From Rhizaria sp. SCN 62-66 (taxonomy: Eukaryota > Rhizaria, unplaced), in NCBI GenBank assembly GCA_001724265.1, contig MEDY01000183.1, forward strand, positions 1-64,000: a DNA stretch of 64,000 bases. Reading direction: 5' to 3'. A model generated the notes under the pieces. That model was not told the origin of the DNA. It ran no database searches and worked only from the letters and a program-made list of their open reading frames with translations. This document shows, piece by piece, positions 24,601-36,132 of the stretch (position 1 is the stretch's first letter; every line of letters starts with the position of its first letter). A program made the position numbers and the translations under genes.

Positions 24601-25534
24601 GAAGCAGGCGCGGCGCCGCGCGTTTATCGCCAGGAACCCCGATCTGCTCAAGACGTACAACCAGCGCACCAGGGACAAGGCCAAGGAGCGCGCGGCGGCC
24701 ATGGCGCTCGCGCTCGCGGCCGGCGACCTCGACGTCGGGGTCGTCATCGAGGCCGCGGCGGCCGCGGCGGCCGCTGCGGGGGCTGCTGGCGGCGCTGCCG
24801 AGCCCGACGCCGGCGACGCAGTTGGTGAGGTTGGCGCAGGCGCTGGTTTGGGCACTGTGGCGCGCGTGGGCGCGCGCAAGGGCGCCCGCGGCGACGCTGG
24901 CGTCCGCAGCGACGGCGCTGCCGGTGGCGGGGCCAGTGCGCGTGCGCGCCCAATGGTCGACGGCGACGACGCCGCACGCGACGACGGCGACGACATTGCC
25001 AGCGCGAGCGCGAGCGCGAGCGCGAGTGCGGCCGCGAGCGAGCGGAAGCGGCGGGCGCGCGAGACCAAGGGCAAGCAGAACAGGCCCGTCTACGTCTACG
25101 ACGGCGTCTCTGGCGCTGCGTCTGCGTCTAATCCCGCCACAGCCGCCGCCGCGGCTGCGGCTGCGGCGGTCGCTGCGCTTGCGGCTGCGGCTGCCGCGGC
25201 CTCGAACAACAATAACGACGGCCGCGACGCCAAGCTCGCTGCTGTCAAGAGTGAGCCCAAGTTCGTGGCGAAGCCGGCCGCCGCAGCCGCGACTCCGATT
25301 GTGGCCGTGTCGAAGGTCGTTGCGAGGGGTGCTATGAAACCCAACGCCCCCGCAGCGATCACAGGCGCCGCCACTGGCGCAGGCGTGTTGCAGGGTGGCC
25401 ACACCGCCGCTGCAGCGCTCAAGACGCCAACAGGTGTGGGCCGGCTGCAGACGGCGGAGGACGACACAATAGCAGCCGCCGCCGCGGCCGCTGCTGCTTC
25501 CGTCGCCGGCGCAGCGCCCGCCACAAGGCTCTGA
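21645..25534 (+). CDS. Ala-rich AT-hook protein of unknown function
   Basis: A 25-bp first exon (21645-21669, MLSSSDNN) joins a long exon (21774-25534) across a 104-bp intron with matching phase 1, giving 1261 residues and a TGA stop. The protein is dominated by Ala, Gly, Gln-Ser and His-Gly runs. An AT-hook-like core RRRIGRPPVV lies near residue 720 (nt about 23910-23940), with basic patches KKRRATASARR and RDRGRGRGRV nearby. The only complex, probably folded or helical part is nt 24520-24720: RWARRLRQHSEYARATRVQ followed by FIARNPDLLKTYNQRTRDK. I do not recognise this block. A nuclear DNA-binding role is inferred from the AT-hook and basic clusters. The next gene has the same style, so the pair may be distant paralogues. 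Confidence 0.7.
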
Positions 25535-26075
25535 GGCCTACGGGGGAGGATGACGCAGCGTTGTTGTTGAGTTTCAAGTATAATGTGCTGTTTTGAGTCT
25601 ATTTGTGGACTTTGCTATCTAGTTTCGAGTTGTGTTTGCGAAGGCAATATTGTGTTTGTCGTGTTTCAAGGAGAATTTGGTCAGATGAGCACAAGGTTAG
25701 ATGTTTTTACACAATACACAGTTATTTCCATTGATTTATGCCTTGAAAAATATGGTTTCAGTATAATTTCACATTAATAGTCACATTTCGCCATGCATCC
25801 TCACGTTTTTATGGGACCAGTGGTGAATCCATCTTATTGAGCCACACAAACGGTCACAAAGTTACCCGAACTTGTATGACGTCTATTGTTGTAAATTGAT
25901 CGTCTATGGGAATTATATTACAGTATTTACATCGATTCATTATATCCTAGCGAAAATCCTTTTAAATTTGTGAATAGCTTTGCAGAAGCACTCCCGCAGA
26001 ACTAATCTCCTGAGGGTTTAACCCACAGTTTCCCTGTTTTGGTGAGGCGTAGAGAGACGCACTCACAGCGACACA
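25535..26075. other. Intergenic between the two AT-hook genes
   Basis: AT-rich 541-bp spacer after the TGA stop of the upstream gene. Coding-like GC composition disappears within about 40 bp of the stop. A short open frame at 25583-25777 has non-coding composition and is not called. Confidence 0.45.
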
Positions 26076-29000
26076 ATGTCTGAGTCTCACAGCGACAATG
26101 ACGACAACTTCACGATTGTGAGCGAAAAAATATTTCGCCGACGTGTGCATACCAATCGCAAGCAGTCCACTCCAGGCACGTCCCCTGTCTCCGCAGCAGT
26201 CCAAGCGACGACTGCAAACTCGGGCGTTACCGCACCGGCGACTCTGCTTGCAGCACCATCGCTCTCCACATCAGGCTCCCTACCACGCGCTGCCAGCAAC
26301 GTTTCTGACTCCACATCCGCGGCAAATGTAGCAGCAGAGCGACCACGCCTCGCGATGACACCTACTTCTGCTCCTGCTCCGACGTTCACGTTCTCTCGAA
26401 GTGGTGCTTCCCCTACAACGCCCGGCGTTTCGCCCGGCACTTCGTCTGCCGCTGCGCCCGCCGCTGTGCCGACGACACCGCCGCGAACGGTGTATCATCC
26501 GCTTTACTCCAAGGGCCGGAACAAAGCTGAATCAAACACGCCCAACTCACGCACGAGCAGCCCGAGCAACAACAAAGCGGTGGCATCGCGGACGAACAGC
26601 TTCGGCGCGGGCAATGCAGAACCCGCGTTAGCGGCTGCCGTGGCGGCAGCACCGGCAGCTGCAGTTTCAGGCGCAGTTCCACGTCCATCTGTCGCCCGCA
26701 CAGTGTCGTTCGGTGCCCCATCTACAGCGGCAGCAGGTGGAGCAACAGCAGCAGCAACAGCACCAGCTGCCGCAACAGCGGCACCGTCAACGCCCAACGT
26801 CGTTCCGAGCAGCCCTACGAAGCCCGTGTCGCGCACATCCAGCGGCAATTTCGCCAGCGCTTTTGCCGGCTTGACGGCTGGTGCTGGCGCGAAGCCCGGC
26901 GCGCTGTACAGCCGCAAGCCGAGGCGCCCCGCGGCCGACTCTCAGCTTACGCAGTCGCCCACACAGTCGCCTTCGCTCTCGCAACAGTCGCAAACGCTCT
27001 CGCAGGGGCAGTCGCAGTCGCCCTCGCCCGGGCACGCGCAGCAGCCGCTGCAGCGCAACGACTCTGCCGGCACCTTCACCACCGCTACTGCTGCTGCTGC
27101 TGCTGCGGCGGCGGCAGCGTTTGCGGCTTCCGCCACCGCCGCAGCCGCTGTTGCTGCCATGCCGCCCCGCCCGCCCGCTGCCCTTAGCCGCGCAACAAGC
27201 TCCGCGGCTGTAGCCGGTGGCGCTAGCTGCGCCGGCGCCAGCGCCAGCAGCGTCGGGGGCAACCTGTACGTGCAGAATCTGCTCCTGCGCCGTAACGCTT
27301 CCGCCAGCGGCAGTCTCACTGCCGCTAACGCAGGCGGCTTGACTTTGAGCAACGCTAGCAGCACAACCAACGCATTCGTTGTTAGTGCACCTGTGGTCCA
27401 AGCTCCAGGTGCAGGTGCATCGGATGCGAGGAGTCACCAAAAGAGTGCACACGCGCCACATCAACACGCGCATGTGTCTGCGAATCCGTTGACGTCAGCA
27501 CACGCGTCTGCGCTTTCTTCGTCGAGATCCTTGGTTTCATCTGCCTTAGGTGATGCTCCGAGTACAGCTGCTGCAGACGCAGCCACCGTGGCCGCAGCAG
27601 CAGCGACTGCTGCCGCTGCAGCTGCCGCTGCCGCTGCCACTGCCACTGCGGCTTTGGGCTCTGCAGATGCGTCTGCACCGTCGAGCTCCGCGCACGTCGC
27701 AACTGCCCCCCTGAGTCCAGCAAAGCGCTCTCATGACCCCGCGAGCAGCAACACCGCCGATGGCGCTCCCACCGACGCCGCAGCGAGTGGCGGCGGCGGT
27801 GTTGGCGTTGGTGGCATTGGCTGCAGCAGCAGAGGCAGCCGCCGCGGCACGCCCATCAAAGACGCCACCCCGAGTACGCAGCTGTCTCTGCTGCCGTTTG
27901 TGGCGCGCCGGCCGCAGCCTGTGTTCGACAGCGATGACGGCAGTCAACCAGCGATCGCAAACAGGGGCTCCGGCGGCCACCACGGAACCACTGCCACTGC
28001 CACCGCTGCCGCCGCTGCTGCCGCTGCTGCTGCTGCTGCTACTGTAGCCGCTGCGTCTGCAGGGACATCGGCTGCGAGTTCCCGCGCTGTGCCCAGCGAC
28101 ACAGCTTCCGCCTCTGCGACCAGTGCCCCTGCGCGCGACAAGCCTCGCGATGTTGCAGTCAAAACCGAGAGCGGTGTTCACACTGGCATCGCTGCGGATG
28201 CAGCCGATGGCGCAGTCGTAAAGATTGAGGCCGCTGTGGCTGCTGTGGAGGCTCAGAAGGCTGCTGCAAATGCAAAGCGGAGGGCCAGGTACCTCGAGAA
28301 GAAAACCGCGCAACAAGCGGTTAAAGTAGAGCAAAGCGCTTTGACACAGGAGCAAACGCAGGCTCAGACAGTGCGAGCTGCACAAGTACAAGCAGAGGCG
28401 CTGGCTCAAGCGGAGGCGCTGGCTCAGGCCCAAGCAGCGCAGGCCCATGCGTTGGCCTATGCTCAGGCTCAGCAGGCGCAGGCGCAAGCGCAGGCACAAG
28501 CAGAGGCTCAGGCGCAGGCGCAGGTGCAGGCGCAGGCTCAAGCGGAAGCGGAAGCGCGAGTTCAAGCGAAAGCAAAGGCGCTGGCGCAGGCGTATCAGCA
28601 GCCGCAAGCGCACGCACCCGCTGCACAGGCTAAGCGACGCGGCCGTCCCCCGAAGCGCCCTGCAGAGAAAGCTCTCAAACCTCAGCCTCAGCCTCAGCAG
28701 CAGCAAGTAATGATGGACGATGCACCAGCGGCTCAAGCTGCTTCGGAAAAGATGCTACCTCGGATGCAGACAGCGCTCGAGCCGGCGGCAGGACAGACTT
28801 CCTCAGCAACCGCGTCAGCTTTAGCTGCGGGCGCGTTGCTGCCTAAGCCAGCTGTGAAGCGTGGGCGCCCGCACAAAGATCTCGCCGCCGCTGCGACCGC
28901 TGCCGCTGCCGCTGCCGCCGCTGCCGCCGCTGCTGGCAACGGCGCCTGTGCAGCGCAGGACGGGGACGCCGTCCAGCTGGGTCCGCTCCCGCAGCTGCCG

Positions 29001-30413
29001 CAGCTTATCGCGCACGCCGTGGCCGCGTACGCGACGACGCTGTTCCCGTCCATCGCCGCGGGCGCGGGCTCGGGTGGTGCGGCGGCTTCTGGTGTGGGCG
29101 CGGGCGACGGCGAGACCGTGAAAAAGAAGCGCGCCGCCAAGAAGCGCGCCCTTGAGGTCAACGCTCCTGATGCTGCTTCTCAAGCTGCGTCTGCTTCTGA
29201 TCGTATGCTGAAGCCTGCAACTACTCCTGCTTCTGCCTTTGTGGCTGCTGCTGCTGCTGCTGCTGCTGCAGCCTCCGTCGCTGCTGCTGACGCTGCCGCT
29301 GCCACACATGCGCCCGCTGCCCAGCAGACCGATCCCAAGCCCGGTGCCCGCAGCAGCGCGCGTCAGCCCTCTGCGGCCGCCGAAGCCGCCCCCGTGAGCA
29401 CGGGCTTCTCTGTCGCCCGTGCGGGGCGCGCCGAGCCCCCCGGCGCCGGGCCGCAGCCGCGGGCGTGGCGTCCTTCGGAGAGGGCCGAGGAGCGCAGGCG
29501 GCGCGAACGGGCGCGCTGGCGGCAGCGCAAGCGCGGCGGGAGCGGCGGCGACGACAGCGACAGCGGCGGCTCTGACAGTGACAAGGGGGATACGTCCAGC
29601 GCGACGTACAGTGATAGTTATGACAGTGACGACACCAATACTTGCGACACTAGCGATCTTAATGATACCACAGACAGCGACCTCGTGAGCGAAGACAGCT
29701 ACGACGATTAGGAGAAAGGCGACGCCGCCGATGACGACGAACGTAACAGCGACGACAGTGACAGCGGTGACAGCTCTGGCCAAGAAAAAGATCTTCGGGT
29801 GAAAAGGTACGAGAACAGGATGGCTGTCAAGTATGTTGACTTCGACCATGAGTCAGATATTGTCATCCCACGAAACAAAATTGTATCGGCACGCCTTGCG
29901 CGCGCGAGCGACGGCCTCACCGACTTCGATGGCGACTTCTCCCAGGACGCCGACATCTGCGACGCCGTGCAACAGGGCATCCGCGGTGCCGTACAGGCCG
30001 CGAAGATGCACCGCACTGCGCGTGCGCGGCGGACCAAGGTGGTGGCGCGGCTACGGCGTGCGCAGGCTCGCAACATGCGGCTGATCTTCCGACTAAACCA
30101 GCTTGAGGTCAAGGGCCAAAGCCACCAGAAGGTCAGGCGTGCTATGCAAGCGGCCAGTAAGTCTGAGCGGATGTGGAGGCAACGCCTGGCAGATCGCAAT
30201 AACAGCGTGCTGCGCGCACGGAGGCGCGCCGAAATGGCTGTGTTCGTTGGCAAAGCCGAGGGCAAGCAAGCACGGAAGCTGCGGCGGCAGTGGCGGAAGA
30301 TGGAGAGGGAGCGTAAGAGCGAGGAGAGGAATCAAAAACGAGCGAAACACAAGGAACAGAGGAAGAATAGGAGGCAGTTCAGGAAGCAAGGCAACGGCTA
30401 GCTTCCGATGTAA
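26076..30413 (+). CDS. AT-hook, Gln-Ala-repeat protein with two in-frame TAGs
   Basis: Single exon starting [18 protein letters not shown]. The frame runs to a TAG at 29709-29711 (codon 1212), continues unchanged through an acidic tract and a basic coiled-coil-like C-terminus, meets a second TAG at 30399-30401 (codon 1442), and reaches TAA at 30411-30413, for 1445 residues. The first TAG lies inside one acidic region (EDSYDD before, [10 protein letters not shown] after), which argues that it is read as an amino acid. The second could be a true stop. Features: Ser/Ala/Thr-rich first half, a Gln-Ala repeat at nt 28390-28610, AT-hooks [10 protein letters not shown] (nt about 28630) and KRGRPHKD (about 28857), an acidic Asp/Ser stretch, then a very basic helical end ([19 protein letters not shown]). 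Function unknown; a chromatin-associated role is inferred from the AT-hooks. Confidence 0.7.
29709..29711 (+). other. In-frame TAG, probable sense codon
   Basis: Sits between two halves of one continuous acidic tract, with about 230 further in-frame codons downstream. Confidence 0.75.
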
Positions 30414-30709
30414 TGGACAAACTGACCCATAGAAATAACAATACAAAACCACAAATGAACGCATATTCTAATAAACATACGATTTTTTATTTAAATATTG
30501 AGCCAGCACATTATTGCACCTATAAGCAGTGTCGTAGTAAGTTGAGAAGAGTAAGTTTAAAGAACTTAGTTTGTATGATACATTGCCCTGGCCTTCAGAT
30601 TTCGAGTCGGAGACCGCCAATATCGGCTGCTATGGCGCGTAACCAAGATCCAGCTTTGTGAGCAAAGAAGTGTCAAGAACGCCTAACTTTCACTCGCAGA
30701 CTCCCCCTC
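30414..30709. other. Convergent 3' intergenic spacer
   Basis: AT-rich spacer between two convergent genes. An AATAAA at 30470-30475, 57 bp after the TAA, is a candidate polyadenylation signal for the plus-strand gene. Confidence 0.5.
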
Positions 30710-31795
30710 TCACTCAGCGGCGGCGAGCGGGAGCGCGGTCGTGGGCGTCTGCGCGGGCCACGTCTGCCCCCACATCGCGGCGCGCTCCTTGCGGCCAATC
30801 CGCATCCCCGTCTCGGTCACGTTGCCCTTAGCCTTGCCGCCGCCGCTGCCGGCAGTCGCGAACGTGCCGATCTTCTTTTGCACACCGCCGTTGCCGTTGC
30901 CGTTGCCGCCTTCGTCCTCCTCGTCGCCCCAGCGCAGCGGCGCGCAGCGCTCCTCGACCAGCTTGGTCGTGGTGGACCAGGAGAAGCGCACGAGCGAAGG
31001 CAGCGCGAACACCGGGTCCAAGTGATCGCGCAGCCACGTCTTGGTGACCTCGTCGCCCGGGTACCCACTGCCGACCGTGGCGCTCATCTCCAGAGCGCCC
31101 TCGGCCGCCTCGGGGAACGACCAGTCGCGCAGCAGCGCGTCGCGGGTCTCCTTGGCGCAAATGGAGGCGGCGGACACGATGGGGAACTTGGAGTCGGCCT
31201 TAGAGGTGACGACGATCTCGCCGATCTGCGGGAACGTCTGCTTCAACAGCGCCTGATACTTCTCGGGGGAGCCAACCGTGTCGACAAAGAGCTGCTGCAC
31301 GTTGAGCCCGCGCGCAAGTGCCAAGCGCACCATGTCCATGGCGGCGTTGTGCGAGATGGTGTTGAGGTTGACTTTGGGGACGCCGCACATAGAGCTGGAC
31401 AGCTCCGCTGCCGGGATAGGAGAAACGAGCCAGGCGATGTTGGCCGCGCGCTTGATCTTGCGGAACAGCGGCGCGCGCTGCGCCTCAGTGAGCTGCTTCG
31501 AGTCGGCAAAACCCATCTTCTTGAGCTCGTCAAAAGCGGCGATGGGTGACACGCAGGAGCCGTAGACCATGGGGCCCAGTACAGGCCCGCGGCCCGCCTC
31601 GTCGATGCCCATCATGCACGGCTCGCTCCAGCTGAAGCCCTCCGTAGGCTGCGTGTCCACGCGCAGGGAGCCATAAAGCTCGCGGCCGTCAACGACGTAG
31701 GTCAGGAACTCGGCGGCGCACGCCTGGGTGGTCGCGTCGGCGGCGTCAAGCACACCGTCGTCCTCCACGGGCGCAGCGGCTTTCTTCGGGGGCAT
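30710..31795 (-). CDS. RNASEH2A: Ribonuclease H2 subunit A (catalytic)
   Basis: Cleaves the RNA strand of RNA-DNA hybrids and removes single ribonucleotides from nuclear DNA, working with subunits B and C. One exon of 361 residues with a TGA stop; the start chosen is the ATG at 31795 (MPPKKAAAPVEDD), the first ATG of the frame. The active-site motifs are complete: GIDEAGRGPVLGP (D65, E66), DSKQLTEAQR (~99), FVDTVGSPEKY (D172) and KADSKFPIVSAASICAKETRD split as D201 plus the SAASICAK block. These correspond to human D34, E35, D141 and D169. The length exceeds the human protein (about 300) through an N-terminal extension and a Gly/Asn-rich C-terminal tail. It is convergent with the AT-hook gene. 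Firm identification. Confidence 0.96.
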   Translation of the reverse strand: MPPKKAAAPVEDDGVLDAADATTQACAAEFLTYVVDGRELYGSLRVDTQPTEGFSWSEPCMMGIDEAGRGPVLGPMVYGSCVSPIAAFDELKKMGFADSKQLTEAQRAPLFRKIKRAANIAWLVSPIPAAELSSSMCGVPKVNLNTISHNAAMDMVRLALARGLNVQQLFVDTVGSPEKYQALLKQTFPQIGEIVVTSKADSKFPIVSAASICAKETRDALLRDWSFPEAAEGALEMSATVGSGYPGDEVTKTWLRDHLDPVFALPSLVRFSWSTTTKLVEERCAPLRWGDEEDEGGNGNGNGGVQKKIGTFATAGSGGGKAKGNVTETGMRIGRKERAAMWGQTWPAQTPTTALPLAAAE

Positions 31796-32331
31796 TAAAC
31801 CTAGACAAACGCGCACGGGTGTCAATATAATTTGGGAGATGTAGGTAATCGTTAATTTTTAATCATAACCACAAGTTTACTTGCTATTTGACGATACAGA
31901 TATATCATACCAGATGCCCCTCAATTTGGGCGCCAGCCTCTTGTGGTTCACCCCCCCCCCCCCCCCGTCTCGGATTTTTTTCATGGCAAGTGACTCGTCA
32001 TCAACGGCGGCTGCCGAAGAAATCCACCTCGCTAGATGGCCGACCGCACTTTTATGAAATGGCAGCCTTATTTACAAATAATAACGAGGCGGGTCTTTAT
32101 TGTAATGAAATCTGTTTTCAAAACAACGATCGCATGAGCTCGCAGATTCCGCTAGAGGTCAATTCTCCACATTACTCACGCCATCTCTCGTGCTTCCCTT
32201 CCTCGCGCTCACACGCCTTTTCATCGACTTCTTTCGCGTTGCTATGGCACTTTTAGAAAAGAAACCCTTACAATTTCCACAAAAACATTAGTATTTCTGC
32301 GTCTCGTTGCGCTATTCTGACCTGAATCCCC
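31796..32331. promoter_or_regulatory. Divergent intergenic region with poly-C tract
   Basis: Head-to-head spacer of 536 bp between RNASEH2A (minus) and the Gfo/Idh/MocA-like gene (plus). Mostly AT-rich, with a run of 16 C at 31951-31966. An open frame at 31888-32256 crosses the poly-C run and is not coding-like. Promoter function is inferred from arrangement. Confidence 0.5.
31951..31966. repeat. Poly-C tract, 16 bp
   Basis: Uninterrupted run of C in AT-rich intergenic DNA, similar in kind to the longer tract at 11507-11544. Confidence 0.95.
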
Positions 32332-33259
32332 ATGGGCGCGGAACAGTCCACCGCGGCCGGTGCTGCCCCTGACAACACCGCCTCGGCCCCGGCCGCCTCC
32401 GGCTCCCCGACCTCTACAACTTCCGCCGGTGCTCAGGCTACCACCACGCCTAGCGCCAGCGCCCGCTCGCAGCAGCCCGACGCTCCCGCCGGCGCCGCCG
32501 CGGCCGACCCTCCTCGAGCCGCCTCCGCTCCTGCTGCCAACGCTGCCAACGCTGCCACTGCTAGCACTCCATCCGCTGCGACTGCTGCTGCGGCGGAGGG
32601 CAGCGGCGGCGAGACGACCCCCGTGCAGCCCACGAGCTTCGACCTCTCCACGTTTATGGGTCCCGCAGGGCCCGCCGCGCTCGCGCCCGCGCCGCTTAAC
32701 ACCAGCGCCAGCGCCGGCGCAGCCCTCACCAGCAACAGCAACAGCAATGGCAAAGGGAATAGTAGTGCAAGTTCAGAGGCCGCGGCGGCCGCGTGGCGCA
32801 CACGCAGCGGCAGCATCCCCGACCTGCCCTCCCCGAGTCTGTCCTCCTCGTCGCTCTCGCTCTCGGCCTCCGCTGCCTCGGCCTCGTCCTCAGCCTCGGC
32901 CTCGGCCTCTGCCCCTCGCAGCTCAAGCTCGAACTCTGTGACCGCGCCCGTGTCCGCCTCCTTCGACGCTGCCGCCTCTGCCCCCGCCGCCGCCGCTGGT
33001 GCCGGTGCCGGTGGGGCCGAGAGCGACGAGTCCCCCATCGTGCCCGCCACTCCGCACAACAGCCTCGCGAGCAGCAGCGCGGGCGAGGGCGGCGACGGCA
33101 GCAGCGCCGCCTCTGCGTCCGCGTCCGCGCTCGAGGGCCTTCAGCTGCTGCTTTCGCTGCCGCTCTTCGCGCGCCTGTCGCAGCGCGACCGTGCGCTGGC
33201 CAACCAGCTGCGCGTGCTCTGCGGACTCGCACAGGGCCACTTCGACAACGACGGCGACG

Positions 33260-33294
<35 letters not shown>

Positions 33295-36101
33295 GGCAGC
33301 GGCAGCGATGACAGCGAGGTCCAGCAGGAGCCGTGGGCGCTCGGCCTGGGGCCGGGCGCCGTGTCCGCCGCCGCGGCCGCCGCAGCCGCCGCGGCATCAA
33401 TCTCATGTCTCGACCCGGAGGCGCCGCTGCCGCCGTCGCTGGCACTGGCCGCAGCGACGGTGAACCGGCTGCTTGGCCACGCGCCGCAGCGCCCGCCGCC
33501 GCCCGCGCCCCCCGCGGTGGCCGCGGCCTCGCCCGCCGCCGTCGCCGCCGCCGTCGCGGGCAAGGTCCCTGCGATGTCCGGGCTCGAGCTGGAGGGCCTG
33601 GCCTTCCCGCCGCGCGCGCTGCCACACGCCACAACCACCGCCGCCGCCTCAGTCTCCGCCGCCGCCTCCGCGTCGGCCTCGGCTGCCTCGAGTGGCGCGG
33701 TGACAGCGAACCAGGCCGCGACGGTGGCGGCCGTGGCGGCGGCCAATGCGGCGGCGGCGGCTTCGGCGCGCGTGCTCGCGGCCTGGGGGCTCGCCGCGCC
33801 CACCGCGCTGGCGGGCGCCGCGGCCGTGCCGGGGGTCGACGTCGACCTGGACGCCGCCGGCCGCGGCCACGGCCAGAATCCGAACCACAACCAGGATGAC
33901 GACGAGGCCGCCGACGACGGGGCCGGGCGGGAGGTGGCCGTGCTCGTCGCCGCCGCCGCGGCTGCCGCGGGCAGGGCGCGGCAGGCCGATGCCGAGGCTG
34001 CGCAGGCCGCACAGGCCGCCGCGGCGGACGGCAAGAGCGGCAGCGGCAAGAAGAAGTCTGCTGCCAACGCTGAGGCGGCCCCGCCCAAGCATACCCTCTC
34101 GCTCGTCGAGATAATTCAGCGCCTTTCGCTGCAACCAGGTATGCTTGCCAACAATTTTGTTATTATATTTTATATTTAATTTATTTATAGTTTTAGTTAT
34201 CTCATTTTTTTGCTCCTTTTCTTTCCCTTGCTTTTGCCACAGGTGTATTCCTCGCCCCGTTCGCCTCGACCGCGGCCCTCGCGACTTTTTGTCCGGCCTC
34301 GGACGCCTCCTCTGCGGCCGGCCAGTCACCATCTTCTTCTTCAAGTGGCAAGCCGCGCTCCGTGTCCACGCCGACGTCCCCCGCGGTGGCCCTCCCGCCC
34401 CCGTCTCTGACCTCGCTGCTCTTCCCCCCGCTCTCGCGCGTCGCCATCGAGCTCCCCAGCGCAGGCTCGGACTCTGGTTCTGCAAGCTCTGGGTCTGCGC
34501 CGCTGTGCCTGCGCTTGCGTCTGCCGCACACGCCCGCGCGCCTGGCGGCGCACGCGGCCGCGGCCCCGATGGGCGCCGTTTTCGCCGTGGCCGTGGCGCT
34601 CGATGCGCGCCTCACCAAGTGGCTCGCCAAGCTCGTCCCGGCCCGCGTCTCCGAGAAGGCCTTCGTGGCCAACTACCTCTCCCACCTCTGCGCAGTCGTC
34701 GACGCGCTCTACGCGCCCATCGACCTTGTCACCGTTCCTTCTGCCGACGACAGCCACAACAACAACAACAACAACGGCTCCAACTCGCCCGTTGCGGCGG
34801 CGAACTCAGGCGTTGTCGACGTGTCGTCCATCTCCCCCGTCGTCCCTGCGCAGTCTCAGTGCCCGTCTAAGTACCCTCTCAGCGCGGCCCGCGGCGTGCT
34901 GGTGCACACAGCCGCCGCGGCCCGCCTGCCTGCGCGCCATGTGTCCTCGGTCGTCGCGCCCCCTGGAGGAAAGCCCCTGTCGCAGCTGCCGATGTCGGCC
35001 ACATCCTCCTCGTCCTCCGCCTACAGCGGGCACGGACACGGCTCTCATGGCGCGCGCACCGCCGCCGCGCCCACGGCCTCGTCCGGCGGTGCGAGCGGGC
35101 GGGTACGCGTGGTCGTGCGTGCGCGCGCACTCGTGTCCGAGGTGCTCACCCCGCTTGACGGCGCGTCTAAGGGCGCGCTCCAAGCCGGCGGCTGGCTGCC
35201 CCCGCCGTCCCCGTCCGTGCCCGCGCTTGCGCCCGCGGTCGCCGCGACCGCTGCAGCCGGCACCGGTGGTGGTGGTGCTGCTGCGAGTGCTGATGCGGCG
35301 GTGAGTAACCCGCTGCCGCCGCCGCCGCCCGCCATCACTGCGACCAACATCAGCCACATCAGCAGCAGCAACAGCAGCAGTAGCAAGGGCAGTAACAGTC
35401 CTGCTGCTGCGGTCGCGAGCGCTGCTGCTGCCGAGAGCGCGGGCTCACTGTGGCAGTCCTATGACGCCACGGCCGCGACTCCAGCAGCCACACAGCGTGA
35501 CAGCAACAACAACAACACCAACGGTGTCTGTGCTGCCGCGACTACGCCCGCGTCTGCCGCCGCTGCTGCGGTCGCGCTGCTCGCCCCCTTCACCACGGGC
35601 TCTAAGGGGGTACTTACCTCGGCCGCCGGGCCGCTCGTGGTGCCGCGCTCCGCCCTGCTCGCAGCGCGCGCCTTGCCGCTGCCCCTGGAGGCGCTCTCCG
35701 CGCTCTCCCACGCCCTGACCGTCGGCTCCGGCCCCGCGAGCAGCGCTCCGGCGACGGCGCACACTGCCGCTTCGAGTGCCGCCCAGAGCCAGAGCGGCGG
35801 CGGCCGCCCCCTCGGCTGGGGCGTGATCGGCACCGGCGCGTTCCTCGAGCGCCTCGCGCTGCCCGCGCTGCACCACCCCCCGCCTCTTTACTATGGCCCA
35901 CCGACGGGCCCGCTGGCGCCGCTGCTGCCCGCGCTGGGCCCCGTGTCCCGCGAGTGCCCCGTGTCGGCCTCTTTCGCCCACGACGGCTCCCTCACACCGC
36001 TGCTGCCGCAGCCCTTCGCTGCCGCGGGGGCATTGACGTCACAGCCCGCGCCTCACCCCCTGCTTCTGCTTGCTCAGTCGCAGTCAGCATCATCATCATC
36101 G

Positions 36102-36132
<31 letters not shown>

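Noticed and set aside
22186-25074. 962-codon minus-strand open frame opposite the first AT-hook gene
   Set aside because: Pure Ala/Pro/Ser shadow typical of GC-rich DNA; no motifs, and the plus strand has the splice-phase-consistent gene.
29606-29711. Possible 106-bp intron (GTACAG...TTAG) removing the first TAG of the second AT-hook gene
   Set aside because: Splicing it would shift the frame and lose the long downstream reading frame, whereas reading TAG as sense keeps one continuous acidic tract.
31888-32256. 122-codon open frame upstream of the oxidoreductase-like gene
   Set aside because: Runs through a poly-C tract and AT-rich spacer; composition is non-coding.
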